DNA of 64,000 bases. Origin: Cryptomeria japonica. Taxonomy: Eukaryota > Streptophyta > Pinopsida > Cupressales > Cupressaceae. The DNA is taken from assembly GCF_030272615.1 (NCBI RefSeq), contig NC_081411.1, forward strand, positions 46,040,517-46,104,516, read 5' to 3'. The notes beneath the pieces are model-generated. The model searched no databases. It worked only from the letters and a program-made list of their open reading frames with translations, and was not told the DNA's origin. The position numbers and the translations under genes are program-made. Positions 11,325 to 23,167 of the stretch are shown one piece after another. Numbering within the stretch: position 1 is the first letter of the stretch; every line of letters starts with the position of its first letter.

Positions 11325-11795
11325 CTAAGACCAATCCATTCTAATTTCCCCTCCCATATCTTTACAGAAGGTCCGAATCAACAACATACCATAACTAGCA
11401 AGGATGTCAGCCACCAGAATCGTCAACTTGAATCTCTTGTTAGGATGTGCTAGTAAGGTGACCTGTGCATCCTTAATTTTCCCTAACAAAGGAACCTGTT
11501 TGGAATCCATGGAATAACATTTGCCAAAGGTCTTTGTTAAGGTTGAGCCTAAAGCTTTTGCTACTGCGGAGGGCATGACATTGTCTGATGCTCCTGAATC
11601 TATTATACAATTACTCAATTTATGCCCATTGATATACAAGGACACATAGAAAGGTTCGGGCTTAGTTTCAAGGTTAGGTTCAATCAATTCAGCTTGTTGA
11701 GGAACATTTTTTGATGAGACTTCAGGGATTATTAAAGTAGAACTAACATTTTCATGTGTTGAAGAACTATAAGTCACCGAAAATTTGGGTTTCAC
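11325..11795 (-). pseudogene. Element G aspartic protease
   Basis: A 156-codon open frame contains LYINGHKLSNCIIDSGASDN; the DSGAS catalytic triplet is encoded at about 11586-11600. A hydrophobic flap and ILVADILASYGMLL follow, as in retroviral-type pepsin folds of gypsy elements. It would cleave the Gag-Pol polyprotein. Its frame matches the downstream extra RNase H, but the joins to gag (upstream) and RT (downstream) are shifted, so no fusion polyprotein can be made. The active site itself looks intact. Confidence 0.82.
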
Positions 11796-13610
11796 TTGCT
11801 AAAGCATGAGGATCATTTCCCTTGACAAATTGAACTAGTCTATCTAACTCCTTAGGGTTCAACTTCAGATACTCAGCTAGAGTGATCTGAACACAAGATG
11901 AATTGCAAAATTCAATGATATCAAAAGAATTATTAAATGAATCAGAACTCAAAGAAACAACTTTTTGAACAACTTTTGAAATGCCTCCATGATGAGTCAA
12001 AATTTCCTTATCTTTTTATAGTGCTATGAACGAGTGTTACAACATCTTGAGACTTCAAATTTTGTTGAGTTCTAGTAAGAATTGCGTATGAGGAATCTTC
12101 CAAAGTAACCAACATGTTTCCTCCCCTTTCTGAGTCAGAGACATATTCCATATAATGAATTTTAGAGTCGCCAGCTATACTTTGGGAACTTTCTTCATTA
12201 GCTTCTAAGATCGTTTCTCCTTTACTGGTCATTTGAGAAAAATGAACCATCTATGGACATGAAGAACCATCGTGCTTCAATAGCAAGTCTTTGTTGCGTA
12301 GGAGGTAATTGTAATTGTCTTCCTCCATTTTCTCCTTGTTGATTAGGATATTTTCTAGGAATGTCTTGGTATGGTTGAGAATATGAAGTACTTTCTTTAG
12401 GAGCCTGTCTTTTTAGGGTGATCACATCATTCATTAACCGTTGGATGACAGGATCAAAATAAATTGATGGTTGAGCACTAGGTGTCTGTACTTCCCTTTT
12501 CCATTTACTCGTTGTGATTAAATCATCTTCTAATTCAACTACAAGGGTTTTAAGAACATTTAAATATGCAACCCTTTGCCTACAGATCAGGAAACCTATT
12601 TAAGAAGGCATATAATTAATGATGAAACATTTAAGGTTGTCATCTGAGGGCTTTTGATTAACTGGAATCTTGTGCAAAATCTTATCAAATATTGCCACAA
12701 AGTCCCTCATAGATTCAGGAATTTCTTTTTTTAACTGGGATAATTTGGCTAAGAGGGAATGTTCATCCTCAGCTACTTTAAATCTTTCTTCAAATCTTGT
12801 CTTCAGATCTTGCTAGGTTGTTATCACACTATTTGGTAAGTGATTAAACCAATCGGTTGCTACCCCTGTTAGTGTCTAGACAACTAGCCTGACAACAACG
12901 TCCTCATGTTGAACCACTATTACCCCACAAGATACACTAAAGGCATTCAGGTGCTCATCAATGGTGATTGTTCCATCCCCACTAAATTTTGGCAAATGAT
13001 CTCTAGCACCTTTTGGTAAGGGGTTAAGATTCAAACCTAAGCTCAATGGGCCCACAACAGCCCCCCAAGGATTATTTGTTGCCACTAGGAGTATGATATT
13101 GAGAGGGGTCAAGTTGAATATATTCGGTAAGGCAACACTGTGCAGGGTCAAAGCTTGACAGACTAAGGACATAGGTAATGATGGCAATGGGGAAGGAGGT
13201 CTACTTCTTTCCCTTCTTTGAGGTGAGAAGGTAGGTTGAAAATTTAAGTTCTGCAACCCTTCAAAGACAGGATCAAAAACCCTTTCCCTTCTTTCGGATC
13301 TAGTATAAGGCTTAGAGTCCAGTGTGAAAAACAATCAGGGCAACAAGCGTCTAGGATTTTGTGGTAGATTATCAGGGATTCAAATAAAGAAAACCCTAGG
13401 AACAATCACACTCTCAAAAACTAACACAGGATGATTTGCCTGCCTTTCTAGTTCATCAAGAAAAGTACTTATCCTATCGTATTCATCTCGACTTCTTCTA
13501 TGTCTCCAAGCTAAAGTATCCAACTTAGAGATAATGTTACTTTTCTCTTCTTGCACCCAATTTAGATTTGTTTGTAAAATAGGCAAAAACCCTTCATGAG
13601 GCAGCACCAT
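11767..13610 (-). pseudogene. Element G gag (Retrotrans_gag-like), fragmented
   Basis: The main frame runs 13610-12222 with several stops; the tail continues in other frames at 12250-12008 and 12000-11767. An N-terminal region (13610-13050) is rich in Arg, Pro and Ser. The core at about 13000-12600 fits the Retrotrans_gag pattern: LPKFSGDGTITIDEHLNAF, WFNHLP, WQDLK-like TRFEERF and a LSQLKKEIPESM segment. No CCHC zinc knuckle is visible. Gag would build the virus-like particle that packages element RNA. The start ATG at 13608-13610 lies about 55 bases after the PBS. Confidence 0.75.
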
Positions 13611-13670
13611 TTATAAAGAACAAAGCATCACCATAATGATGACTTGTTTTTTAAAACCGCTTGTCTCGTT

Positions 13671-13691
13671 CGATCCCCAGTAGAGTCACCA
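13671..13691 (-). promoter_or_regulatory. Element G primer binding site
   Basis: On the minus strand, seven bases after the 5' LTR end CCAACA, the sequence reads TGGTGACTCTACTGGGGATC. It begins with TGG, as needed to pair with tRNA CCA-3'. It differs by C-to-T type changes from the TGGCGACTC..CTGGGGA site reported for plant Tat/Ogre elements as tRNA-Arg. That assignment is from memory. Confidence 0.75.
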
Positions 13692-14259
13692 AAAAACCTG
13701 TTGGTAAATAGATTTGTCTCTCACAATTTATTTAATTTTTATACTCTTTAGCCCAAGAAATGAAAGAAATATTTTACCAGAAAGTTGGAAAATCATTATG
13801 TTGATTAACCTATAAATTAAGGTACAAGTCCCTTTAATAGATATTCAATCAGCTCCAAATTACACACAACCAATATTATACTTTTCACCAGAAAGAAAAG
13901 AAAGGTAATTGCATTCACCAGTTAGCACCAAATGAATGCAAGAATTGATTCATATATAATTTTTGTATAAAGTCGATAGAATTCACATGTACACTAAAAC
14001 AAAATGAAAATCTTTAAAGATGAATTCCACTAGTATTTTTTGCATACATAGAAAGCTATGATAGATCCTTTCTTGAAATAGATTCACACAGAAAAAAAAT
14101 TTCATAGACCAGACACACAAATTTGAAGTCAAAGATAACTATCATTTGATTCTCATTCATAGATGGTCATCAACTTCGCACATACAAAAAGTTTTGAGCT
14201 AAAATTAAAGAGATAGTTTTTCAAAAACTTAGTGAACCCCATCAAAGTCAATACAAAGC

Positions 14260-14269
14260 CTATAAATAG
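14260..14269 (+). promoter_or_regulatory. TATA-like motif ctataaatag in G 5' LTR, antisense to the element
   Basis: Partner of the motif at 3351-3360, identical in sequence and in surrounding bases although the LTRs have otherwise diverged. No transcript evidence can be drawn from sequence alone. Confidence 0.25.
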
Positions 14270-14771
14270 GTTACCGGACCAATAGTTTAACCAAAGGTAA
14301 AAATTAACTCAAAAAGAGTTAATGAGAAACTTTCCTAACTGCATAACTAAAAACAAAAGAAAGCTTGACTCACTGGCAAATAACTACCAGTAGTGCTAGT
14401 CATGCTATCGATTCTATTTCAGTCAGATTGCCTAGGTTATTATTCTAGATGGACACCATAATCGCTTTCACCACGCTCCACTCCCGATTAACCTTCGAGA
14501 ACTCCTAAATTATCGCTACATGTGGTAGGCTAATGTGTATTACCCTTTGTTTCTAGATTTCTTTCTTCCTTTTCACCATCTATACGTTATCTCTATGCGA
14601 GTCCAGGTGATCTAGGAAAACTATGAGCATCGACTCCACTTTGGAAATCTTCATAAAATCTTCCACAACTAAGGATTTCTTGACCTTAACTTGTTTAATG
14701 TGGCTACTAAATTGGTTGATCATTCAGCCCAAATCCTTTTACATCGTTGTTCTCAGGGTCATTAGTTCATC

Positions 14772-17538
14772 TCATAGACTGGCAGACTCACTATGACCTT
14801 GCTTGATGATTTGGTTACACCACTCTATTCTTCCTTTGCATATGAACATTATATCCTCATTTAATCCTGGCACTTGTCTTTTAGCAAGAAAATTCATCAA
14901 TCCATAGCACTGAATATCGCACATTTTCTTTGAAATCACCACCCATTTAGTCTTTTCTTTTTGCCACAAGATTAAGTCGGCATCCAATTCCTTGGTAACC
15001 TCATTAGCATCTTTGAACATTTGAACTAAATTAGATATATAATTAGTTCCTTGATGCACAATCAACATGAGCCATTCAGAGAAAATCTCTATGATTATCT
15101 TGTTTCATTGAACCTCATCAAAGAACTTCTGATTACCAGGGGATTTTGAACTAAAGGGAATAGACATTTGGGACAATGGTAGTGAACTATTCTGTAGGGC
15201 ATGGATGTATTGAGCCATTTGCATTATTAACTGCTTCAACTCTGCTTTATCCTTTTCATCCTTCCAAGTACGGGAGATAATCCTTTTGGTTGAATTTTCT
15301 AAATGCTTCACATCAACTGCTCTGGTTCCTACCCCCAAATCAACTCGCTCAATAGTATAATCAGCCTCTGAGGTGGTGGCAGCATCCTTATCAAATGTTG
15401 GTTTAGCAATGTCTGTAGTCCAATGTTTTGTGCCCTCATCAAAACCAATCATGGTCTCCATTTTAAGCCACTTAGGCTTCATGGCTCTTCCCAAGAATTT
15501 ACTCACGACATCTTCCATTAACACCAAAATAGGCACCACATCCTTTTCTTGGTAATTGAATCACTTGACCATTTAGGAGCCACGGTGAAATCCTTGGATT
15601 GCATGGGAAAAGAACTTCTTGAAGGCAGAAGTGTAGCATTATCTGTGTTAGACAGAACATAAGGCTCCTGTGAATCCCAGATAGTAGCGTCTGAATCAAT
15701 TAAGACCTTGTTAGCATCAAAAATAGGGGTTGTCATATTGCCCTATACTTCCTCGACATCTAAATCAAGAATGAGATGAGCGGCAGGTGGCTAGAAATTC
15801 TTCTTATATCTTGACCTGGTAACTTGGCCACCAACAAAATGTGCAACTTCAAAGTCAAGTTTTTCTTCTTTAACCTTAGCTTGCTTCTTTCCTGCAACAG
15901 AAATAGGGATACTAGTTAGAACAATGGTTTTGCTTACAATCTTCCCTTTTCCACCCTTATTTCTTGAACTAGTTGCCTTTGCCGAATGGAATCTCCAACT
16001 CCTTAGCCAATTCTTTGTTCAGCAAATTACATTGAAAGTGCATGCCTATACACTATCTTCCATTTTTCTACTCCAATCAACCTCTAGAAGGCGTTCATTG
16101 TGTACTCCTTTCATGAATTCTAGATCCAAGACATCTTCATTATCAATAGTGACACGAGAGGTATCCATTTGCAATTTCATGTCAAGAATCTATTTCAGAG
16201 TTAACTTGGACCAGTTTCTTTTCCTCACTTCGAATTCAGTTGAACAGTCCTCCCAATAATCTTCCCACTGTGGCACATGTTGATCAGGCATTATCTTTTT
16301 TACATACTGGGCAATAAAACCTTTGCTGTCAAAATTGTCTCTTTTCACAAAAGTTTTCAAATGAAACCTCTTAAATTCTAGCTCAAGATTCAATGCATCA
16401 GAAACTAACTTGCAACTTTAATGGCCAAAATCAATAGGAAAAAATTCACTCGTGCCAGAGTCTTCACCATAATCCTTTACAACATAGGCTAATTGCTTGG
16501 AGACTTTAATCAAAACATAGTAGTCTGAAACATATCGAGGTAACCTAAAAGGTTCACCTTTAAAACCTCCAACCCTTATGTAAGTGAAGTGATTAAATTG
16601 AGTGAAATATCTACCAAAAATGTTGATTAGTTCAACCACTTCTACTAACATTCTTCTGTGCAAATTATCTTATAACTCAAAAGTCAACCTCCCAGCAAAA
16701 ATATCATTCCGACGAACGTAATTATCGACATGTCTTTTTTGGGTCAAATGGGGGTGGTATTCATAAATTTTTGTCCATTTTACATGGAATAGCCCAGGCC
16801 ACTCCCTCACACAAGATAACATATAAAATAGATATGAAGACATATAGAAATTTTACATCCTGGGGTAATTGCTCAAACCCTCATGCAACCTTTCTCCAAT
16901 AACGGTGCCCTAGTCAATGAACCAGTATTTGTCAAGAGTGACTTGAATGAAGAAATACATCTAGTCTTCCCAATAGGAGTGTGAATCTCCCCTAATTCTG
17001 CTCAAGATTATTACTAAATCCATGATTCCAAAAATCCAATGCTCTCAGGTTAATGGCCTTGGGAACCTTGAGCCGCCCTTTTGAAACTTCAAAGCCAATT
17101 CTGTGCAATAATGGTTTTGTAATACTAGTTTTTTTTAGAATAAACCCCATAATACTTTCCACTAGTCGAATCCTCATAGGGTTACTGATGTGGGATACCC
17201 ATGGCTACCATTACTGTCTCTCTATCAATTGACAAGAAAACTTCACCATTATTTTTCCTTTTGTATCTCTTAACTTTATCATAGTGATTCATGCACTCTA
17301 AAACCAACTCAAGAGAAGGGGCAACTGTGGGAAAAGCTACCGCTTCCAATAAACCATTTTGCGCAATATATTTTATCATAAAATAAGAAGTTGGGTTCCT
17401 TACTCTTTCTAAGAAAACATCTAAATCTAATTGGACTAGAGCCGTATCAGCCAGCTCTGGTAAATAACTTACAAGGGAAGAAGAGTTCAATATTTTAGGC
17501 AAAGTAGGCCTCATGCTTAACCCGTGATCTTTCCCCAA
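14772..17538 (-). pseudogene. Unknown protein encoded inside the G 5' LTR, broken
   Basis: Fragments in order are 17538-17182, 17177-16992, 16663-16418, 16393-16190, 15736-15518, 15539-15105 and 15068-14772. They are homologous piece by piece to 3916-6756. The breaks often fall at different places in the two LTRs: here 16393-16190 is open through YVKKIMPDQHVPQWEDYW, where the other copy has a stop. The common ancestor therefore had a longer frame at the time of insertion. Near the start is SYLPELADTALVQLDLDV; near the end KMCDIQCYGLMNFLAKRQ. No recognised domain, signal peptide or zinc knuckle. The region upstream of 17538 has plausible splice-like GT/AG words, but I could not make the phases agree. 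Confidence 0.6.
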
Positions 17539-18089
17539 TCAACTCAGATAAAGCAGAAAATAGGTAAAATGGAAACAAGTAGCTAAACAATATACCTAGA
17601 TCTTTTTAAAAACTATAGCAATTAGGAAAGTCATTGAACATACCTTCCTCTATCATCTGCAAGAAACCCTTAATGCAGTCTATTTTGCTCTCGCTCCAAA
17701 AATGCTTCTTTAAAAATTATTCACAAATGACAATCTTGACAAGACAACTACTCAATTTAAAATAGACAAGAAAAACCTACCCATGATTACCACATGTTAT
17801 CATCATTACTCTTCATTCATGCGACATCACTTTGAAATGATCACGAATGAGCATGTATTTAATAGAAAGTCACTTCATATCTGAAAACATGGATTCCCAC
17901 GCCATAGTTGCCATAAATGACAACTTTCAAATTATTAAGAAATAATATTTCCTTTCTCTGCCACCGCCAACCATATCTTAAAATTTGTGCCACCACCTCA
18001 TGAAAAGTCACATGATTTCCAAGAAATCAAACATCAAAATTTGAACCTTGAGGAACAATAGCGACACAAAAACATAAACATGACAAATA

Positions 18090-18264
18090 TTGAACTTTGA
18101 ACCTTGAACCAAAAAGGTTCAAGTTCAAGGTTCAACCAATGCTAAATACCAACAAAGACTAAAGAAGACTCATAAAACCATGCAAGAAAACAATATTTTA
18201 ACACGACACTCATTGAACTTTGAACCTTGAACCAAAAAGTTTCAAGTTCAAGGTTCAAGTTCAA
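18090..18264. repeat. Paired palindromic motifs in G 5' LTR
   Basis: Copies at 18090-18135 and 18213-18264 match those in the 3' LTR. The second has one change (aaaaagtttcaag), which weakens its stem. See the 7210-7384 entry for structure. Confidence 0.7.
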
Positions 18265-18401
18265 CACAGCGAAACTTAAAGAAAACATTGAAGACTGAAT
18301 TACATAGAGAATTCAAAGCACACAATGCGACCAAAGGACCAGTTAAGGACATGACTCAATAAGGTGACATATAAAATGGAAATTTATATGTACTGCCAAC
18401 A

Positions 18402-20530
18402 AGAACCACTGTAATTGTCATACCTAAGTAGGTTTCATTACTTACAAGTCAAGGCAATAAAATAAAATAAAAAAGTGTAATGTCAATATCCATCTCAAAG
18501 CAAAAAGAGAAGAAAGATATAGCTGAAATATCATGCATACAAGTGCAACAAAAATATTGACTATGGGAACATGCAGATAATTCCATCGGGGCTATGGACG
18601 GCTGCTGGCAATGGAGTAATGTTTGAGAGATTACAGTGCATAACCTCATCGAAGCCCTAAAAGCTTGCTGCCAGTGAGGCTCTATCTAGGTTGCTTTTAA
18701 AGTCAGAATAACCCACGTAGCTAGCCACATAGGATTCCAAGGGTCTTTGATGGTTATAAGAATTAGAATAAACTCAATTGCACACACATGGGCAAAATAA
18801 GACCAAAATTTCATGAATTGATGGAGAACTTTTCCGTGCATTCATTCATAAATCTCAGTTACATAGTGTGTTAGGTTGGATGGTCTAAGTTTTTTGAGAA
18901 TGGATTGAACTCCTATCTCTAAAATGTTTTGTACCTTTAATCAAATTAGTACATTTTAGAATGAAAGATATACACACTCATCCTTGTTTGAATAGGAATT
19001 GCATTTTTGTCATGCATCTTGCATTAGCATAACTCATATCAAAAATTTATTGTCTCCATCGAATTATACATCATCATGTTATCATCATAGGTCTACACAC
19101 TTGGGGGCATAACTTCAAAAGTCCTAAAAATCAGATACATTCCTGAAAAAGTCAATCAAAAAATCAGATAAAGTCATGAAAAATCAATCAAACATATTCA
19201 CAAAAAGTTTTGAAAAAATCAATCCTAAAAATCTTCAAATGTCATGAAAAAATCAATCAAAAACATTCACAAAATGTAATGGAAAAATCAATCAAAAATA
19301 TTCACAAAAATTCATGAAAAAATCAATCAAAAAATTAGATAAACCCATGAAAAAATCAATAAAAAATATTCACAAAAATTGATGAAAAAATCAATCCTAA
19401 AAATCACTAAATGTCATGAAAAAATCATTCAAAAACATTCACAAAATGTCATGAAAAAACCATTCAAAAAAATTCACAAAATATCATGAAAAGATCAATA
19501 AAAAATATTCACAAAAAGTCATGAAAAAATCAATTCTAAAAATCATCAAATGTCATGAAAAAATCAATAAAAAACAATCAGAAAATGTCAAGAAAAAATA
19601 AAAAAATCACAAAAAGTTATGAAAAAACTAAAAAAAATCACAAAATCAAAGCAAGAAAGCATGGGCCATCCATCAAATCAAATAAACAACAAGAAAACTC
19701 TCAAAGTCGACAATCAAACTGATCACATGCCTTGTTAATCAATCAAACTCTATCAAACATCAAAATGTCTTATACTCGAAATGAGATAGATCAGTCTTAT
19801 ATGGGGTACTCACTCTTTGAAACTAGACATTCCTATCAATGATCACACAAATTGAAACAATGACATAGATTAGTATGACTGGTAGATTTTGTCCAAGTTA
19901 GTCTTATATTTATCAATTATTGGCAATTCATGTTTCATCAATACCAAAAACATTCAAAAAAGTTGAGAAAAAATAAAAAATCAGAAAAACATAAAAATAA
20001 CAATAAAAACATTCAAATATGACCCTGAAAAAAGAACAAAAACATTGAGAAAATACATATAAAAAACCCTAAACATCGAAAAAAATCAATCAAAAACAAA
20101 CTAAAAATCCAAAACCATTAAAAACTTGCAATAAACATGTCTTGCAAGAATCAAATATCCTAGCAGCTATCCAACAAACACTTCATACAAAGTGAAACAA
20201 AGGATACAACTATATTGTCAAAATATCTGCAATCAAGTGGATCAACTATCTAATCTATTGAATCACTATCAAACTATCAACGTGATCAACATCTTGTCTT
20301 TAAACAGAATCAAATATCCTTTTCTTTGTTTGTTGTTTGTGTTTTGAACCAATGAAGTTTTGGGGCAATTTCTCTAGTGGGTGTCTATGATAAGAGCATT
20401 CAACTTATGAATGCCACACATACCTTGACCCCTAGCATAATTCCTAGAATGGAGGGTTTAGTCCTTGTCTACTACGTGTTTATTTTTTGTAATGAGATAT
20501 TTTTACATCTTGGTTCCTCATACCCTGGTG
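18402..20530 (+). other. Family X non-coding internal segment between the two insertions
   Basis: Matches the minus strand of about 60850-62345: shared words include aagtaggtttcattacttac, the ctcatggg-type region, gggggcataa and cataccttgacccct. No convincing coding frame. It contains a tandem array (19133-19660) that the inverted copy lacks. Confidence 0.65.
19133..19660. repeat. About 35-bp AT-rich tandem array
   Basis: Roughly 14-15 imperfect units built on gtcatgaaaaaatcaatcaa then aaacattcacaaaa; flanking variants carry cctaaaaatc. Adjacent AT-rich words to about 20110 look like further decayed units. The inverted family X copy has only a short counterpart near 61500-61680, so the array expanded after the copies separated. 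Confidence 0.8.
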
Positions 20531-20547
20531 TACAAAGCTTCATTGTT
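20531..20547. other. Target-site duplication of LINE insertion, left copy
   Basis: tacaaagcttcattgtt, 17 bases, is repeated exactly at 22386-22402. Length and perfection fit target-primed reverse transcription by a plant L1-type LINE. Confidence 0.88.
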
Positions 20548-22385
20548 TTTTATTAAGGAAAATCAAGTTTTTAAGGGACCAGAAACCCTTTACAAGATAG
20601 GTTTTAGAAGAACCTGTAACCCAAACCAAAAGATAAACTTGAAAGTTCTCTCAAAGAAACAATACATAACAAAGACCCAACATAATCAAACAAAAGAAGG
20701 GGAACAACAATACCCCCACCAAGACCCTACAGGCTGCAAGAAACCAACAGCCCTAACCCAACCAGGAAGGATCAAGAATTTGTCCTACCCTTGTGGGATC
20801 TAAGGGTCATATCAAAAGAGGACTGGGACAATTTAGATTTTTTACTTTTAATAGTAATCCATCCCTCCTCAACCCTAGCAACAACCTTTTGCCAAGAGGA
20901 AGGATCCAAAAGAGAGGATCTCCCATAATCAGGAGGAATAGAGCTAGCATCCAGAGAGGCAGGAACAACAGAGGCAGGGATAGTAGAAGATCCAACCATC
21001 TGAGATGCAGGAATAACAGAGGTAGGGACAGCAGAAGATCCAGCAGCCTGAGATACAGGAACAACAGAGGTAGGGACAGCAGAAGATCCAGTAGTAATCT
21101 GGGACGTGGGAGGGTCTAAAGCATCCAGACATTCCTGAGGAACAGAGGCAGCAACCAGAGGCTCATCAGCCTGAGGAACCTGTGCCACCACCTAGGAGAA
21201 GCTTTTCTTTTTAACAAAATAGTGTTCAGAGGATGCCCCCTTCCACCAAGTAGCAGATCTTTTTTTCTTTTTATCTGTTTCACATCGTGCAGCAATATGT
21301 CTGGTCTGGAAGCACTTTCAACATCTAAAGGGGATACCTTCAAAGTCGAGCGGTTTGACCCAAGATCCCAAAGAGGATTCAATCTCTAACTCAGCTGGAA
21401 GCCCTTTAGAGACATCAATGTTAACCAAAATCCGAGCATAAGTAGAGTGATAAATTTGGAAAGATTCCTTATCAATCGTTAAGAATTCACCTAAAGCATT
21501 CCCCACTTCCTGTAGCAGAGAGTTCGTCCATAGATGAAGGGGAAGGTTAGGGAGCCTAACCCAAATAGGAATCTCATTAAATGAATTTGTGGATGGGTTA
21601 AAGCCTAGGAACCAGGGTTTAACCATCAAAATAAATTTGTCTTCCCAGCTGAAAGGATTAATACCTAATATTTTCAATCTATCCTCTTCATATTCAAATT
21701 TGGCAATGAAAAAACCCTTGGCAGAAGGAAAGATATTAACTGAACCTTTTATGATCAGTTCCCAGCTTTGTGAAATCCAAGTGTGTAGCTGAGGAAGGCT
21801 TGGCCAGAAACCCCGAAACCTGCAAATTAGACCATGCGCTTCAAACACTGAGGAAGTGTGGATGATATCCATATCGGTATCATCAGATGCCTTGAAAACC
21901 AAAGGTTTGCATACAGCCATAGGCCTCAAGCCATAGGCATCTCGTTCATCAGTAGAGGGCATTGATAGCACCGTATTTCCATCCTTAGAAGAGACCCTCG
22001 TAGAAACAGCACCAGGTAGGACCCCCGTAGAGCCCCCATTCATAGCCATAGAGCTAGGCAAAGCAGTCTCACCAGTCGTTATAGGGGATACAGGGAGCTG
22101 GACAGTCGGTTTCGCTGCAACAGACTGCCATAGGGCAGCGGCGACGACAAACATAGGTGGCCCTAGGGCAACGGTGATAGGCTTCATTGCAGCGGCATAC
22201 ATAGGTAGCCCTAGGGCAATGGTGGCAGGCTTCGCAAAGGCAGGCACCACTGTAGACTTCGCGTGTGATATCGCAGCAGGCGCAGGCATCACAGTAGGTG
22301 CAAGCATTGCAACATATTATTTATTTAAAAAAATGGTACTTTGAACATCATCTCAAAAAGGGGCAAATTGTTGACACCTAAAAAT
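20548..22385 (-). mobile_element. LINE ORF1-only insertion with family X-like 5' end
   Basis: The 1838-bp segment is bounded by the perfect 17-bp duplication and is absent from the inverted family X copy. On the minus strand it reads: a short family X-like leader (22385 to about 22330), ORF1 (22307-20772), a 3' untranslated stretch, and a short A-run after an AATAAA word (20549-20554). No endonuclease or reverse transcriptase follows ORF1, so it was moved in trans or is a 5'-chimeric partial copy. It sits in the family X 3' internal region. The perfect duplication makes it younger than element G. Confidence 0.82.
20772..22307 (-). pseudogene. Plant LINE ORF1-type protein (DUF4283-like plus CCHC zinc knuckle), two nonsense codons
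   Basis: A single frame of about 512 codons runs 22307-20772, with only two stops: TGA at 21318-21320 and TAG near 21192-21194. The N-terminus (about residues 1-70) is Ala/Pro/Val-rich. A DUF4283-like region follows at about residues 150-300, with FWPSLPQLHTWI, FFIAKFEYEEDRLKIL, MVKPWFLGFNP, IPIWVRLPNLPLHLW and PLDFEGIPFRC. A CX2CX4HX4C knuckle follows (C.KCFQTRHIAARC), and the first stop falls inside it. The C-terminus is Ser/Pro-rich with an eight-to-twelve-residue repeat (SSAVPTSVVPVSQ) and the WITIKSKKSK ending typical of such proteins. It would bind LINE RNA. The plus-strand ORF 20793-21119 is a shadow. Confidence 0.75.
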
Positions 22386-22402
22386 TACAAAGCTTCATTG
22401 TT
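22386..22402. other. Target-site duplication of LINE insertion, right copy
   Basis: Exact repeat of 20531-20547. Beyond it the sequence ...acataataaggctca continues the family X alignment with the minus strand near 60830-60845. Confidence 0.88.
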
Positions 22403-23167
22403 ACATAATAAGGCTCAATGATGAAAATGTATTTCACTATGATAAAAGACAAGAAGACTATTCACCATCAATCAAATCATCATCATATCATTTCAATTCA
22501 TATCAATTGTTTCTGATCTCATCATGTTGATTGTCTCTTCAAATCATTCTCTCATCAAAAATCTTTTCTTGAATCAACCTTTTCAATTCTTCCAATCTTT
22601 CTGACATGATCTCTCTCATCACTTAATTCCAATATTTTCATCTATGATTCTATCATTTTCTCATATCAACCATTCTATCTATCAATCAATTATTCTCCAC
22701 TTTCATCATATTTTGATCTATTATTTGTCTTATACATGATGTAACCTTCCAAAAAGTAGACATGATAATCTATCTTTGTCTTATACATGATGTATCTTCC
22801 CTAAAACCAAACAAATCGGTCTTATATAGGATGTATCCTTCCTGAAACCATAAATTTTGATCATTTTTGTCATATACAGGATTTGTCCTTCCTGAAACCA
22901 AAATTTATCTTTATCAATTCAATCCTATCAAATCAATCAATATAGAAATCACTTCAACCATTTCCTTTCTCTAATCAAACGTATTCTTGTCATCAAGTTA
23001 ACCATTCTTCCATTTCTTATCTAACATTCTTCTTCTTTTGAGAGATCATTCATGCCTTCAATGCACAGACAATCTCTCGAGGGGGCATTATACCCTAGTG
23101 TCACTGAGGCATACTAGGGCAGAATTTTTTTTGTTTTCTTTGAAACAATGCCATTTCCATATTGTCT
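22403..23167 (+). other. Family X 3' internal non-coding segment
   Basis: AT-rich, with no coding frame. It holds three to four loose repeats of cttatac..gatgtatccttcc (22730-22900). Matching words such as ctctcgagggggcattatac and the CAGTATGCC-type region near 60545-60600 tie it to the inverted copy. Confidence 0.6.

Larger units (their letters stand above)
2790..18401 (-). mobile_element. Element G: Ty3/gypsy Tat/Ogre-like retrotransposon, very long LTRs, degenerate
   Basis: Two direct repeats of about 4.7 kb, each bounded by TGTTGG...CCAACA, flank about 6.2 kb of minus-strand gag-pol. Order along the element is PBS, gag, protease, extra RNase H (RVT_3 type), reverse transcriptase, native RNase H, integrase. 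The PBS (13671-13691) resembles the tRNA-Arg-type site described for plant Tat/Ogre elements, quoted from memory. The RT region has Tat-like wording (INIGTE, VNLGK, FKDVFAWSY, MLDGFSGYNQI). All genes carry stops or frameshifts. The two LTRs differ at roughly 10 of the first 130 bases, so the insertion is old. It interrupts a family X copy. Confidence 0.88.
13699..18401 (-). repeat. Element G 5' LTR (4703 bp)
   Basis: Direct repeat of 2790-7521 with the same TGTTGG...CCAACA ends. The PBS lies immediately outside its inner end, which fixes it as the 5' LTR for a minus-strand element. It contains the same protein remnants (14772-17538), palindromes (18090-18264) and TATA-like word (14260-14269). 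It is about 30 bases shorter than its partner. Confidence 0.9.

Noticed and set aside
13664-13691. Plus-strand sequence ending cgatccccagtagagtcacc a, like a tRNA 3' end
   Set aside because: No tRNA body (D-arm, anticodon arm) precedes it. It is the complement of the element G primer binding site.
21589-21792. Plus-strand ORFs opposite the LINE ORF1 (also 20793-21119)
   Set aside because: Antisense shadows of the DUF4283/zinc-knuckle frame; the repeated Arg/Gly-rich translation is the complement of its Ser/Pro repeat.
22730-22900. Short spaced repeats near the family X 3' end, considered as a CRISPR-like array
   Set aside because: Units are few, irregular and AT-rich, in plant repeat DNA; they are simple decayed duplications.
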